A program made the position numbers and the translations under genes. Positions 11,682-23,725 of a stretch of 64,000 nucleotides of DNA are shown here, piece by piece. Where the stretch lies: contig CM060731.1 of assembly GCA_030704615.1 (NCBI GenBank), positions 53,678,221 to 53,742,220 on the forward strand. Direction: 5' to 3'. The stretch's first letter is position 1. Each line of letters starts with the position of its first letter. Under the pieces are notes generated by a model, which saw only the letters and a program-made list of their open reading frames with translations, did not search any database and was not told the DNA's origin. Source of the DNA: Takakia lepidozioides (Eukaryota > Streptophyta > Takakiopsida > Takakiales > Takakiaceae).

Positions 11682-14131
11682 CACTTGTAATTGAATCAGC
11701 CAGATTCTTGGCAGGTTTAACTGGATTAGAATGCGATGAGAAATGTATGCGTTGTGTGAGTAACTAGAGAAACAAAGAAACTTGTAGAAAACTAGAAAGC
11801 CTAAACAGGAAATCATCACCTAGAAAAAAGAGAACCCCTGGTTACTCGTCAGTTCAAGGTGGATGGGAAGTTCACTGCCATAAGTGCATCCCTTCTGGCA
11901 CCTTTGGATGTTCACATTCATGATCAATTCTAAAGATGCTTGCCAAACCTCCATATTATTGTGGCGATTCAAGACACTTTCAGTTATCTTTCTTGGAGTG
12001 AATCAATTTGCAGGGTAACCAACTCTCTGACTTATCAGATTCATCTGGTTAAACTCATCATACATCATACGTCTTTACCGCGCAAGCATGTCGGTTGAGA
12101 GCATATCAGACTGCAGTGAAAATGACACGGCATACAGAATGAGTACAGAACAGGAATATGTCAAGAGATGGGCTGTTGGGCCGCTTACCGGGAATAAGAA
12201 GTGACTTGTGCTGGTGAAGCCATTATGTAATCTTCTCATGCCATTTGACGTTATTTGATTCCAAGCGGACTTCACATTCACCACCCGGTCTAGATCTGCT
12301 GAGCTTAACTGCTCACACATGGTCATAATAGTTTAGGGGAATGTGTGACAGGTAATGGGCCGGGAGACCTGGTCTGTAGGTGGTAATCAGGTTTATTAGT
12401 GACTTTGGCCCTCATCCTGCCGTATTGTATGCCTGTTTGGGCTGAGATGTAGTACCTTGACATCATAGAGGCTCGAGATTAAGTCTCACATTAAATCTAC
12501 TGGACGATTGATGGGGCCTCCCAATGAACGCAGTGCAATCCTGAGACTTCCAGGCACAAGAGGGACATTGTGCAATGAGAAAACGCCAGGCAGTGCGACA
12601 AAAGATTGTGAGGAATAAAAGATTGTTGGCCTGATGAGGTATCGGTGAGTTGATAAGGGAGGCATCCCCCCATGCCTAAATGAAGGGAAATGTGCTAGGC
12701 TTTGCCTACGCAGTCTACTTGCTGCCCAAAACAATGGGAGTCAAGTATGCATATGAGGTGCCTGTCTCTCTTCTTCAGAGATCTCGAGATTACACAAAGA
12801 CCTGTCCAAAAGGAACCTCTGCAAAAGGATGGGCAATATGGGATCATGAAACCCAGAGGAGGAATGAAGCAAAGAAAACATTTCAAACGCAAATGTAGAG
12901 TCTACAGTCTCTTTTTTCGTATATATTCGAACTGCCGGAAAAGAGGATTCGAATCTTGTCGGTCTGGTTGTCAGGTTTTCCTTAGCCCTTAGAGATTCTG
13001 TTCATTGGTAGGCCACTGCAAACAACGTATATATGATCACTAGCAGCTGAGTGCCAAGCCTCTGGATCATCAAGGCTGCTGCTGCAAACATGCAAAATGG
13101 ACAAGCCTGTTCCTTGACTCCCATCCTTTGCAGCCTGCACTCGCCACACATGATCTCCTCCTCTCCCTCACATTCAAACGGGAACTTTGCACATCTCTCC
13201 AATGTTCGTCAATCGCAGCATGAGGCAACTAGGCGACTGTGCGATCGAAGAGCACTGACGCAGTGACTGACATGTTGCCGCAAATTGCATCCAACAGTAC
13301 ACAGGACACGTCCACATAAGGAACTCAAGTCAGAGTTGTGCCATGATCACAAATTCGATCGCAGACCTTCCGATTGTTTTGTCATTTCTGTCTGTGGTTA
13401 CTTTTTTGTTGTAACCCTGCAAAGTTTTTATTTACAAACTGACATGGTTACTAGTTACTAGGTCATTCCTGTGATTCCAAAAGAGGGCCTCTCACGAGGG
13501 TGTGCTCGCCCTACATGCTCAAGGGATGTCAATGGAGTGTGCCGCATGTGACAAAGATAATGAATCCATCAACTGTCAGTATGTATCTTACCTTCCTCTC
13601 GATGTCATTCAGGTTATGTCCTCGTTTCTAGTGCACCAGGAACACTGCCAAGTGGGCGAGGCACTTCTTAGCAATTTGACTGTTAATAATCACTGTCTTA
13701 TGGCTGCCAAACGATGGTTTCTCCATGCAGGCCCCAGCAACCAATTAGTTGGAAGAGCTGTCTCTTTACTTTTCAGGGATGGTGTAGCAACACCTTGAAC
13801 AGATCACACTGAAACTAGAACTCGTAATATGTATGACTTCACTCTGAGTTTGCTGGATCAAAAGCTCTCAAGGAGCTTGAAGAGCTCCAATGAAAGCTTG
13901 TCCTTCTGCCAACTGGTCTTGACTTCATATCAACATCATTGGATACATCATTCGAGCATCCCTTTCACTAGGGGGTGTGGGTTCAAAACCACATAAATCT
14001 GTTGAGTGTCATCACCTTCCCATCCGAAGGTCAAGTGACACCATAAGTTACGCCTGCTTTGCCAAGAGTCCACATGTTTGTATTCAACGGTGGTGGGGCA
14101 GCGAGAGTTGAGATCGTGCAGCAAAATCAAA
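11682..14131. other. Intergenic stretch without a recognisable gene
   Basis: Only short open frames occur here, none with a family signature that I recognise. A minus-strand frame at 12075-12326 begins MTMCEQLSSADLDRVVNVKS and looks coding-like for about 40 residues, but I could not link it to any gene. Confidence 0.4.
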
Positions 14132-14300
14132 GGCGCACATTAGAAAAGGCCCTGGAGTTTAATGCGAGCCCAAGGTCCTGCCTGCGTGGCACCCCTCCTC
14201 GCCCCCAGCCGCGCCCCCAGTCTCCCGCGTGGCTCGCGGTCGCCGCGGCCCGGGACCCCCTCGCCCCGCCCTCGCCCCCAGCCGTGACACATGAATCGCA
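14132..14300 (+). repeat. GC-rich inverted repeat, left copy
   Basis: A very GC-rich block, unlike its AT-rich surroundings, runs from GGCGCACATTAGAAAAGGCC through GTCCTGCCTGCGTGGCACCC to CCAGCCGTGACACATGAATC. Its reverse complement recurs at 20115-20286. The inner end carries a short perfect palindrome, ACACATGAATC with GATTCATGTGT around GCAT, at about 14287-14312. Confidence 0.75.
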
Positions 14301-16467
14301 TGATTCATGTGTTGCAACCATCCCATGATGACGGACGGCCTCCCATAACATGAGGCCGCACATAGCCATTGCAGGCCGTAGGTGATCGCAATCATCATGC
14401 TCGCATTCCAGCAGCTGGAGGATTCTTCAAGACGTGTTGTAGAGGTTTTGCAGTGAAGGCTGATATGGGGAAACAATCCAGCATACGCGAAGCGCGTCGG
14501 ACGTACGTTGGATGGATCTCTGGGAGTGCACCCGTCGAAACTTTTATTACGCTGGATTCTTGCTTCTTCCAATGCTGTGGTTTCTCAATTGCTTCTACTT
14601 CTGGCCTGTATTGCGACACCGAGAAGCGGAGCCTCTCATACGTCCTTGTATGGTTACTTTTCCCCTTGGTACTTGCTTATCGTCATTGCCCGTAGTGAGT
14701 CCTAGGTTTTGTGGGTCGTTCACTTTTTAGGGTCAGCGCTTGTGGCCCTTGTACTAACTTAGGTTAATTTCAAGTAGTACTTTTCGAAGGCCTTGAAGAA
14801 TTGTTCCTGGAATTGTTTGGTGATAGTTTCTAGCCAGGGTCGAGTTTTGGGAAGATGGCAGTCCGCTCTCGGACATCTGACTCAATTCGTAGACGCACAG
14901 TGCCTTTCTAGAGCTGCTTGGGTGGTATGTGTGTCGAGGATAGTAGCTTCATGTCTTCATACTACTTTTCTTTTGGATTCTTTCATGCAGTTCAGAGAAT
15001 TTCTCATCTTACATCATGCCGCAATCATGGCAGTCTGTGAGACCATATCTCGTTTTTCAACCTGCATTCAGTCGGATCCCCCACCGTCTGGTATTTTTCA
15101 ATAAAACTGCCCACACCAGCAGTCCACACATAAGTGCGACTCCAATCTAGAGTTTATGATGTTGGTTGTATACTCAAATGTCTTTATGGAGTGCATGTAA
15201 CCAGCATTGCAGACAGGCATGTGAAGGAGAGGTAGAGAGGAGGGACTGGGGGGGGTGGTACAGCTTGAAAGAAACTCTCGCTTTTCCTATTCAATGTTGT
15301 AGTTGACTCATGTGCCTGGGAAAGGTGAATAACAGCCACATCCGGTTTGGTGGAGAGTTGACTGGGAACAGATGTGGTGCAATTAGGGGTGGGATGCCTT
15401 CTCTTTAGTGCGGTCTTTCTCTCCTGGGCCCTTACATTTTTTTTGGGTGGTGAGCACCTATTTGGGTATGCTTGGAAGCACATGGCTGTCTATGATGTGG
15501 CTGATAAATACGAAATGGTACTGTCCTTGTCCTCCCTGCAAATGTATTCTTCTGTGCATGGTGGGTGTTCTTATTCTCTTGATAGGCTCATACAATGGCA
15601 GATCCTCTCTGTTTTGTTGACTTCTTTTGAACCCCTGTTACTACCCACCTTGCAAATAGCAAGGCTCTTGGCTTCCTCAGAAACTGGGCCTAGTTATCAG
15701 CACATCGGATAATGAAGTGGTTGGATTGCATTCAAATTGCAGAACCACAAGGGTTGGATTGTTTTTCCATGTTGGCAGTGGTGCTACAAAGCCCTCCATT
15801 GGCAGGTCTTTCCAAAGTGGGTGCATAGTTTTTGTAATTTTCTCCGGATGGCTTGCAAGGTTGTGTGTGGTTTCCTTAGGAACTGGGCATGGTCATCAGC
15901 CCATCATACTTGGACTGTTACTCAAATTGTTTGCTCTCTGTTGTTGACTTGCTGGAGGCCTATTGATTCCATTTTCATTGCAAGTGTGAGGTAAGGAAGG
16001 GCGTTGGCACAGTTGGCTCGTAATGTTTACTTCATCCAGCTACTTGTTTCACTGTCAAAATTCATTCAATTTTTGGGAGCACTGTCATGTGCCACAAATG
16101 TGCTCCAACCCCATCTGAGTGAATAGTTGTTTAAATTGCGGTTTAGCAATTGTTTTTATCTGTGGGGCCAAAGCCGATTGTTGAAAGATGGTGTCAAGAG
16201 TGTTTCGTTTCTGTCATTGATAGGATCTGCATTACCTTGTATTGTTGTCTGTAAGCATAGGGAGTGCTGAATAGAGTTGTCTACATGTATGTGTTGAATT
16301 GAGCTTGTATGCTCAAATTCTTTCTGGTTCAGGTTCGAAGCCATGGTTCACTTGGAAGCAACGAATCACCGGTGGAATAGCTGAATTAGGAACAGGGGTA
16401 GAGTGTGAGTTCGGATTCATCCAAGGGAGTCCGATTTCAAGCACAGGTTTATCTAGGATTCCAGCCT

Positions 16468-17297
16468 GCAGCCCTGGCGAAGAGCGCAGAGATCCATGGT
16501 GACATCATCGAAGCTGGAATTGTGTACTAGTATTTTGACCACTGCCCTGCTGGACAACTATGCCAAATGAGAGTTGGCAGCGCTGGAGAAGGGGAATGAG
16601 GTCTGTGGTAACATCGGCAAAGCTGGAATTATACCATATGACATTCTAAACAGTGCCCTGCCAGACATGTAAGCCGAATGCACGCCGGCAGCCCTGGAGA
16701 AGGGGGGAAGAGGTTTATGGGGACATCGTTGAAGCTGGAATTGTGGAAGATGTCATTCTGAACACTGCCCTGCTGGACAAGTGTGTCAAATGGGAGCCAG
16801 CAGCCCTGGAGAAGAGGAAAGAGGTCCGTGGTGACATCGCCGAAGTTGGAATTGTGCCAGATGTCATTCTAAACACCACCCTGTTGGACATGTATGCAAA
16901 ATGGGAGTTGGCAGTCCTGGAGAAGGGGGAAAGAGGTCCATGGGAGCATCATGAAGGCTGGAATTGTGCAAGATGTCATTATAAACACTGCCTTGATGGA
17001 CATGTATGCTGAATGTGAGGCGGCAGTCCTGGAGAAGGGGAAAGAGGTCCATGGTGACATCGGCAAAGTTGGAATTGTGCCAAATGTCATTCTGAACACC
17101 AACCTGCTGAACAAGTATGCCAAATGGGAGTCGGCAGCCCTGGAGAAGGGAAAAGAGGTCCGTGGTGACCTTGTCAAAGCTGGAATTATACCAGATGTCA
17201 TCTTGTACGCTGCCCTGGTAGACATGTATGCCAAATGCAAGCCGGCAGCCCTAGAGAAGGGGGGAAGAGGTCCATGGGACATTGTCAAAGCTAATTT
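16468..17297 (+). repeat. 111-bp tandem repeat derived from PPR coding sequence
   Basis: About 7.5 head-to-tail units start near 16468, 16581, 16689, 16800, 16911, 17023, 17134 and 17245 (partial). Each encodes roughly 37 residues of a PPR segment, LEKGKEVHGDI-KAGI-PDVIL-TALLDMYAKWE, joined directly to the next copy. In a normal PLS triplet of this family about 65 more residues follow before the next LEKGKEVH. Units differ by point changes and small indels, so no long frame survives, although several adjacent units stay open. The intact PPR gene at 24.8 kb has the parent-type sequence. The array is not a functional PPR protein. Confidence 0.85.
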
Positions 17298-17299
17298 GC

Positions 17300-20114
17300 G
17301 TATAATTTTCTGTACCGTCCGGATTATAAAGAGGTGGTTCATGCAGGTAGTTCTGGTTGCAGCAGGGGTACTTGGCTTTGGAGCTGTCTTGTGGCGTTAT
17401 TCTGCAAGGACCTGAATTCTTGCCATGGGCTTGTAATGTCTCAAGTAGTTTACATGCCAGGATATTTATCTAATCAGATTCATACATCAATTTTGGTTGC
17501 CTCGTCTTCTGAAACTGGGGGAATTATATGATAGAGTGGCGACTGCAAAAATGCCACACCATTTGTAGGATTCCACACCAAAATAAAACTGTCCGAAGAG
17601 GTTATCTGTTTCTTTTGCTGCTCGCAATGTGACCACTCAGATATGTTTTGGTTCAGAGTGGGCACATGCAAAGCTATTTTCCTTCTCTGTCTGTCCTCCA
17701 TTTGTCTCTCTGCCATGATGTGTTCCATACCAACTGGAGGTGCAATCCATGGCAAGTAATCTCTGATATGAAGGGTCCTCTTTTTATAAGTAGGCTTAGC
17801 ATTGGGTTCATGTTGACAGACAACATACATGCCTCTGGGTCTGGCCACTTGTTGTATTCCCAGAATTTCTCAGGGGCAAGTGGTATTTCGACCATATGTG
17901 AGCAGGTCAAAGGCATTAGACAAAAGACTAGCACCTAGAGCCATTGTGCAAAAGCTGGCTTTCTTCCCAACAAAACTTCAAAAGTTTCCACATCATCAGT
18001 GTGAATAATTTTTTGTTTGACCTGCAGATGTAAGGACACAAGGATTCTAGTCTAGCAAATATCTAAAGCAAACATCCGAAACTGGGGTAGAAAACCCCTT
18101 GTGCACAATTCCTTCCTGCAGATATATGAACATTGTTGCATCTGTCATGGGGATTTGGTCTAGAGTCTTCAAAAGAAAGGGCTGCAGAACGTGTTAAACA
18201 AAGTAACATACATAAATTCGTATTGTTGGGCCTAGTTTATGCCAAAGTCGCTAGGCTGCATATCTTGCAAAATGCCCCATCAACTTGCCAGTGCCCCAGA
18301 AGGTGTTACACAAAGTAACCTACAACTATTGAAATTGCTATAGCCTATTTTCCTACCAAAGTCACTAGCCTGCATATGTTGCAAACTGCCCATACCCTGG
18401 CCAACAGCCTCACTGTGGGAAGGTTGAGCCCCATGATGTCTTGTATCTGTATTCATACGTCCATGATAATGCCTTAGACTTCAGATTTCAACCATTTTCA
18501 ATCACAATGTATGAATGTCAGTGAGATTGAAATGTCATATAAGATAATAACAAGCATTGTACATGCCAGAATCAACCGTATATGTACATGTGCCGGAACT
18601 CTGAAGTTACAAAAACATTAAACATATAGCACCTCATACATACAGGTTTCGTCTATTTTTTGTGTTGTCAGAGTCTTCAAGCCAGCAGCTGTCATATTCT
18701 TTGCTGTAGATAGCCTCTCAGCCACTGGTTTAATATGTTTTTATGTTTCTTTGCAGGAGATTCTCTGTTGTGGCCACGCGCAGTCATGCTTTTTAGAAAG
18801 TGCTGCTGGAGATAATGCATCATCCTCAACAATGGAGGCATCAACCACACCTGCTGGGATCAGTGTGCCCATTGTACCACCAATATCACCATGAAAATTT
18901 GAGGGGCTAGGCTCTGAAGTTTCAAAATCTTCCAAAGAGTCCTCATCCATGTTCAACTGTTTTTTGGACAAATTGTGGAACTCTTTGCATGGAGGTTTGA
19001 TGTGGCCAGCCTGTGGCTTAGACAGTCTGCATAGGTGCACATATGGGGTTGACATCCTCTGCAAGTGAATAATATTGACATTTCAAAAACCTAGAGATGT
19101 CACCTCTTGGACCTGTCGATTTGCTTTCTTTGTAGTGGTCATGTGTATACTGCCAACAGACAGGCTGATTGCTGTGGACCTTGTAGCTCCAGCAGGGGTG
19201 AAATGCCCATCTACTGCCTGAAAACGAAATGGATGTATTTGTTGGACCTGCCCCCAAACCCACATACAAAGATGCTCGAAATGAGACAGAGCTTTATCAA
19301 TGATGCCTACAACAACAAACTACATTCCGTTACTATTACACCAAGGGGACTCAGGCACTCAGGCATTCATGGAAATTACTGAATAGTCTTTGTAATACAT
19401 GATCGGCAGACCTATGTACCTTGTTATAGTCAAAGCACTGTTGGTGCGAGGAGCTAAGAGAGATCCCTCCGGACAGCCTCTTTGTTTGATGCATGTGGAA
19501 AGTGCATGGGCCATCTGCATGGGAGGACTCCCCAGTAATGAAATCAGGGCTGAGTTTTACCACGAGGTTTGCCGGTTCATTGGAAACGCCACTGCAGTAC
19601 ATGATGGTTGAAAGCACCTGCATTAGGCATTTGCACTTGGTTTCGAAAGCAGCAAAACGAGATGGGACACAACTTCTTCAGATTTCTCGCCAACATAGAG
19701 AGAGAAGACTCCGGCCGAAGCCGGCGTAACTAAGAGCCATTTGCCATTTCACCTTTCGGCTACTGCATGTCGATATACAAATCACAGAGGAGGTCCGGCT
19801 GATAGAGCCTGCACGTATGCTTTCCCGGTCAGAACAGTTTTAGACGCCGATGAAATGAAGGTGACGATTGGAGGTCGCCTATCATTCTAAATACTTCCTA
19901 GTCTCATCCATCCATACCTAGACACATCCATCCTAAATCCTAGAAATAGACCTCACAGGATTGTTCTGAACAGTCGTGTCCATAAAATAATACTAGATTT
20001 CAAATTTCAACATGTGTAGCCATGTGTAACCATGCATGTGTTGGCTTCACTCTTCACTCCCACTATGGTCATCATGTTAGGATCATCACCAGATGTGACA
20101 TCTGCTGTAGTTTG
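17300..20114. other. Gene-poor stretch with a few unassigned minus-strand open frames
   Basis: Open frames on the minus strand at about 17480-17848, 18741-19064 (acidic, with NMDEDSLEDFETSEPSPSN) and 19083-19265 (with IHPFRFQAVDGHFTPAG) look coding-like in places but match no family I know. They may be exons of one unrecognised or decayed gene. I see no RNA gene here. Confidence 0.3.
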
Positions 20115-20286
20115 ACATGAATCGATGACGGCTGGCGGGCGGGGGTGGCGGGGGAGGACGTGGGGGACGGCAACCGCAAACCGCGCAGGAGCCGGCGAAG
20201 TGGGTGCGTCTGGGGGCGTGGGGGGTGCCACGCAGGCAGGACCCTTGGGCCCGCATTAAACTCGAGGGTCTCTTCTAATGTGCGCC
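20115..20286 (-). repeat. GC-rich inverted repeat, right copy
   Basis: The reverse complement reads GGCGCACATTAGAAGAGACC, then GGTCCTGCCTGCGTGGCACC, and ends near CCAGCCGTCATCGATTCATG. It matches the left copy at 14132-14300 with scattered differences. The two blocks point outward-to-inward, as terminal inverted repeats would, about 6 kb apart. About 1 kb from 20287 to 21350 holds nothing else I can identify. Confidence 0.75.
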
Positions 20287-21350
20287 AAAATCAAAGGTAG
20301 AAGGAATCTGACATGGGGTGTCCCGCCGGCTACGTAGCCGCACGCACAGACTCTCATCTTCTTCTCTCGCGCTCCCCGTCCATTCACTCTATCGCGATGC
20401 CGCAACCCAAGAGAAGCGTTCGGGTAAAAACAAGTGTTGGGGTAAGGGGGCTTCTGCCTCCTCTTCACATCGATAGGAAGACAAACTCCCCTCTCTACAT
20501 GTAAGTCACAGCGCTCTGCGGTGCTCTATTTTACACGGACTTGATGCCATTCATACCAGTTTGCTTTCAGGATCTAGTGTCAGTGGATAATCGATCATTG
20601 TGGAGGGGTTACGTTACAGCCATGGGGAGGTTTGTTATCTGGTGCAATGAGCAGTAGTAGCTTACATCTGTAACATGCAGACCCATGGCCATTACCTTAT
20701 TCAGCATTTAGCCAGGTAGTGAAGAAGGCGGATTAGTGGGTCAGAAATTGACATCTATAGGCTGCACTCTCAAGACACAATTTGAGTATGTCTTCTATTT
20801 CATTACCACTTCTGTTTCTTGCATGTCAGGCTAGGAGAATAATCTGAGCCTCTAATGACATCATTTGATTTTGGAGCAAGGAAGGCGTGTGGCTTGGAAT
20901 ATGAGCATAGTTACTCGTTCTATAATTATGCTGGTGTGCCAGTATCTATTCAGGATTGCCTCTCTCGTTGAAGCTCTCTCGAGGAGTTGTGATATGTAAT
21001 TCTCTGTAAACTACAGTCTAGACTGCAGAGAATCTCAGCTGGGGTGGTCACCAGCCCAAAGGCACGGACAGTTTGTCTAGTAAACAATTGGATTGAGAGT
21101 TTTCAAACTCATGGTGGAATAGCAGAATAAGAGGCTCCATGATTGAACTTTGCACAATCTATGTGTTGCTAACTTTCTGTACTGTGTACCATTTTCTCAG
21201 TGCAGATTGACAGCACAGACAGCCCTCCCGTTGCTGAAAGACGAGTTCAATTTGCTGTAGCAGTAATTCAGTGCGAAGTTTGGACACATAAGAGCCTCAA
21301 CGTCAAACACAATTTGAAGCACCTTCCCATTCAAGGAGGGCTGATTTAAT

Positions 21351-22001
21351 ATGGCTGATCTTGAGCAAACTATCAAAGCCCGACATTCGACGCGCAAATT
21401 CCTGTCTAAGCCGGTGCCGCGAACTTTGCTCGACGAAGCTCTGGCGTTGGCGCAATTGGCACCGTCAAATTCAAACATCCAGCCATGGTTTGTCGCGATT
21501 GCGGCAGGAGTCCGACGCGATCGACTTAAAGAGGCGTTACTGAAGGAAGCCAAGCAAGTGCCGCCCATCGTCCCTCCGCTACCGGAGATGTTCAAGCACT
21601 ATCGACAGGAACTGGGAGCAGAAGTGTACGGAACAATGGGGATAGCTCGGGAGGACAAAGCGAGCAGAGCAGTGGCGGTGCTGCGGAATTACGAATTCTT
21701 TGGAGCACCCGTGGTGGCGATCATCTGCGTACACAAAGATCTGGGGCTTGCGGATTCTATGAGTGTGGGGATGTATGCGCAAACCCTGATTCTGGCCCTC
21801 ACCGCTCGCGGCCTTGGCACCTGCTGTCAGGTGTCGCTCGCGGCCTACCCTGATATTCTGCGCACCGAGCTGAACATTCCGCCCGAGTTATCCATCATTT
21901 GTGGCATTGCGATTGGCTACACCGACCCTGACTTTCCTGGTAATCATCTGCATGTAGCTCGTGCGCCTGTGTCCGACAATGTCGTCTTTCTCGACTCTTA
22001 A
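21351..22001 (+). CDS. Nitroreductase-family flavoprotein, intronless
   Basis: A 216-residue FMN-dependent nitroreductase, probably reducing nitroaromatics or quinones with NAD(P)H as a dimer. The N-terminal RHSTRKF (11-17) and APSNSNIQPW (37-46) are the family's FMN-binding segments. The region MYAQTLILALTARGLGTCC and the late glycine-rich IICGIAIGYTDPD complete the fold. Length is normal for the family. The ATG at 21351 gives a standard N-terminus. The gene has no introns and has more CpG and GC than the flanking sequence. The style resembles bacterial and fungal nitrobenzoate-reductase-like proteins, so horizontal transfer is possible, but I cannot test it. There are no obvious targeting signals and no operon-like partners. 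Confidence 0.9.
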   Translation: MADLEQTIKARHSTRKFLSKPVPRTLLDEALALAQLAPSNSNIQPWFVAIAAGVRRDRLKEALLKEAKQVPPIVPPLPEMFKHYRQELGAEVYGTMGIAREDKASRAVAVLRNYEFFGAPVVAIICVHKDLGLADSMSVGMYAQTLILALTARGLGTCCQVSLAAYPDILRTELNIPPELSIICGIAIGYTDPDFPGNHLHVARAPVSDNVVFLDS

Positions 22002-22924
22002 AACCCCCTCTTTCAGCCTTCCATTATTGTGTTTCTAGTAAGACAAATCATGAAAGCTGCATAGACTTCATTGTTGTGGACTTGACAGTGACAAGTAAAA
22101 GCTGGAGATTGTGGGTACGTTGGGTTTGCTTCTAAGTGAGAACTTGATGTGTATACTTGCATGGTTGATAGCTGTCTGAAATATGTACTCAGCAATGCAA
22201 GGTCAGGACCTTAGTGGCCAGCACACCGCCCAACTAGAAGAGCTGAGGTGTATAGATGTGCTCAAATCAAGGTCGGTAATACCACCAGACAATGTCCCTA
22301 GCCTTGAGAATTGCTGACATAAAGGGGTAATAGTGCTTTAGAAAGGTTGCACTGCTTTCTAGGCAGTGAGTGTGAGCACTGAGTAGTTCCTTTTCACATT
22401 TATAGTAAAAAAGGACAGAAGCCTGTTAATCAAATTGAAATGAAGCAAGAGTAGTCGAGGTTATTGAAGGCGAAACGCAAGGGTTAGGTACCATTCAGCA
22501 AGTGCTACGAAAAGCAAGAGTGAGGAAGCCCCTTGCACACTCTCGCACAGCAGCCTCTCACACTTTTAGGTACCTTGCTAAGACTACCAGCTATCAAATA
22601 TGTGGGTATGATTCGAACCCATCCACTGCCCCAAATGGCAGCCCACACATGAACACAATGAGGGAGATCCTTTTGTGCACCCCCATTTGGCAAGGGGACT
22701 ACCACTTACCTAACTCATCACATGACTGTTACCAACCTAAATCCTAACAAGACTACAGAGCTCACTGGTTCTACAAGGCAATAGCTCCTCGAATGCTACA
22801 AATTCATAAGCTATACTGCAAATTTGCAATGCTACAGGCAACATTGTCAAATGTTCTCTCTTAAAACTGTCTATAGACTGATTATGTCATTATTCCCAGT
22901 GACATTGCTTACTATACACAATGA
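22002..22924. other. Intergenic, nothing recognised
   Basis: I see no gene, repeat or RNA gene in this stretch. Short open frames near 22500-22750 on both strands overlap each other and show no family signature. Confidence 0.4.
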
Positions 22925-23262
22925 CATCTGGTGCAATTCCAGCTTTGACCATGTCACCATGGACCTCTTTGCCCTTTCCAGGGCTGCCAGGCTCACATAC
23001 TCATTGCAACCATAAACAAATGTGATATGGTAGGCTTCAACCCTTTCCCCATCATTTGCTCAAAGGTCTCCAAAGTCTCCAGCCCACACCTATGCTGCGC
23101 ATATCCTGCAATCACTGCGTTCCACCACACCACCTGTCGTTTGGTCTTATGGATCGCATTTTGAGAAAGCCACACCTTGTGATTGCGGTTGTCCGACCAT
23201 TGTGAAGGATCTTTAAAAAATTCACGCAAGCTCTGCTTCATGCTCCACACTAGACCTTTGTG
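22925..23262 (-). pseudogene. PPR pseudogene fragment with an N-terminal PDF motif
   Basis: Reading on the minus strand, a PDF-type motif (EFFKDPSQWSDNRNHKV) is followed almost at once by mid-PPR sequence (VVWWNAVIAGYAQHRCGLE, then LETFEQMMGKGLKPT) and, after a stop and frame change, by GKEVHGDMVKAGI-type sequence. Most of the PPR array is missing. It is a deleted relative of the intact PPR gene at 24.8 kb and carries the same unusual N-terminal motif. Confidence 0.75.
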
Positions 23263-23725
23263 CCCGGAAATCCAACAGCATCAAGATATGGACAAGGTCG
23301 TTGATGGAGCAGTGCTAGTGAGCTTCCAACAACATTCATGCAGGACTATACGCAATGAAGAACATACGAAAAATATATTCAATTTCGTATGTATACGTAT
23401 AATTTCGTACATATCTATATACAATGTGGTTCGGCTGATTGGTTCGATTGGCTCGGTTCTGGCTCGGCGAGTAGGTTTGGGCGGTCGTCTTCTTCGCGAG
23501 GGGAACGTCTTGCATACCCACGAAGCACGAAAATGGCGAGTTACAGGAGTCGCAGCAGGGATGTGGTGCTTGCGGTGAGTGCGAGAGTGGGAGAGACAGA
23601 GAGAAGCTTTTGTGCGGACGTTATAAAGTTCCATTTCGTTTCATTTCATTTCTTTCTTTCTGTCTGTCTCTCAGCATCTTTCTATTTTCCTCCTTTGATC
23701 CGGTACTGGTTGGGGGAAGAGGTTA

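Noticed and set aside
14159-14572. Long overlapping open frames on both strands through the GC-rich block
   Set aside because: They arise from high GC and few stops, overlap each other, and encode low-complexity arginine/proline/glycine sequence.
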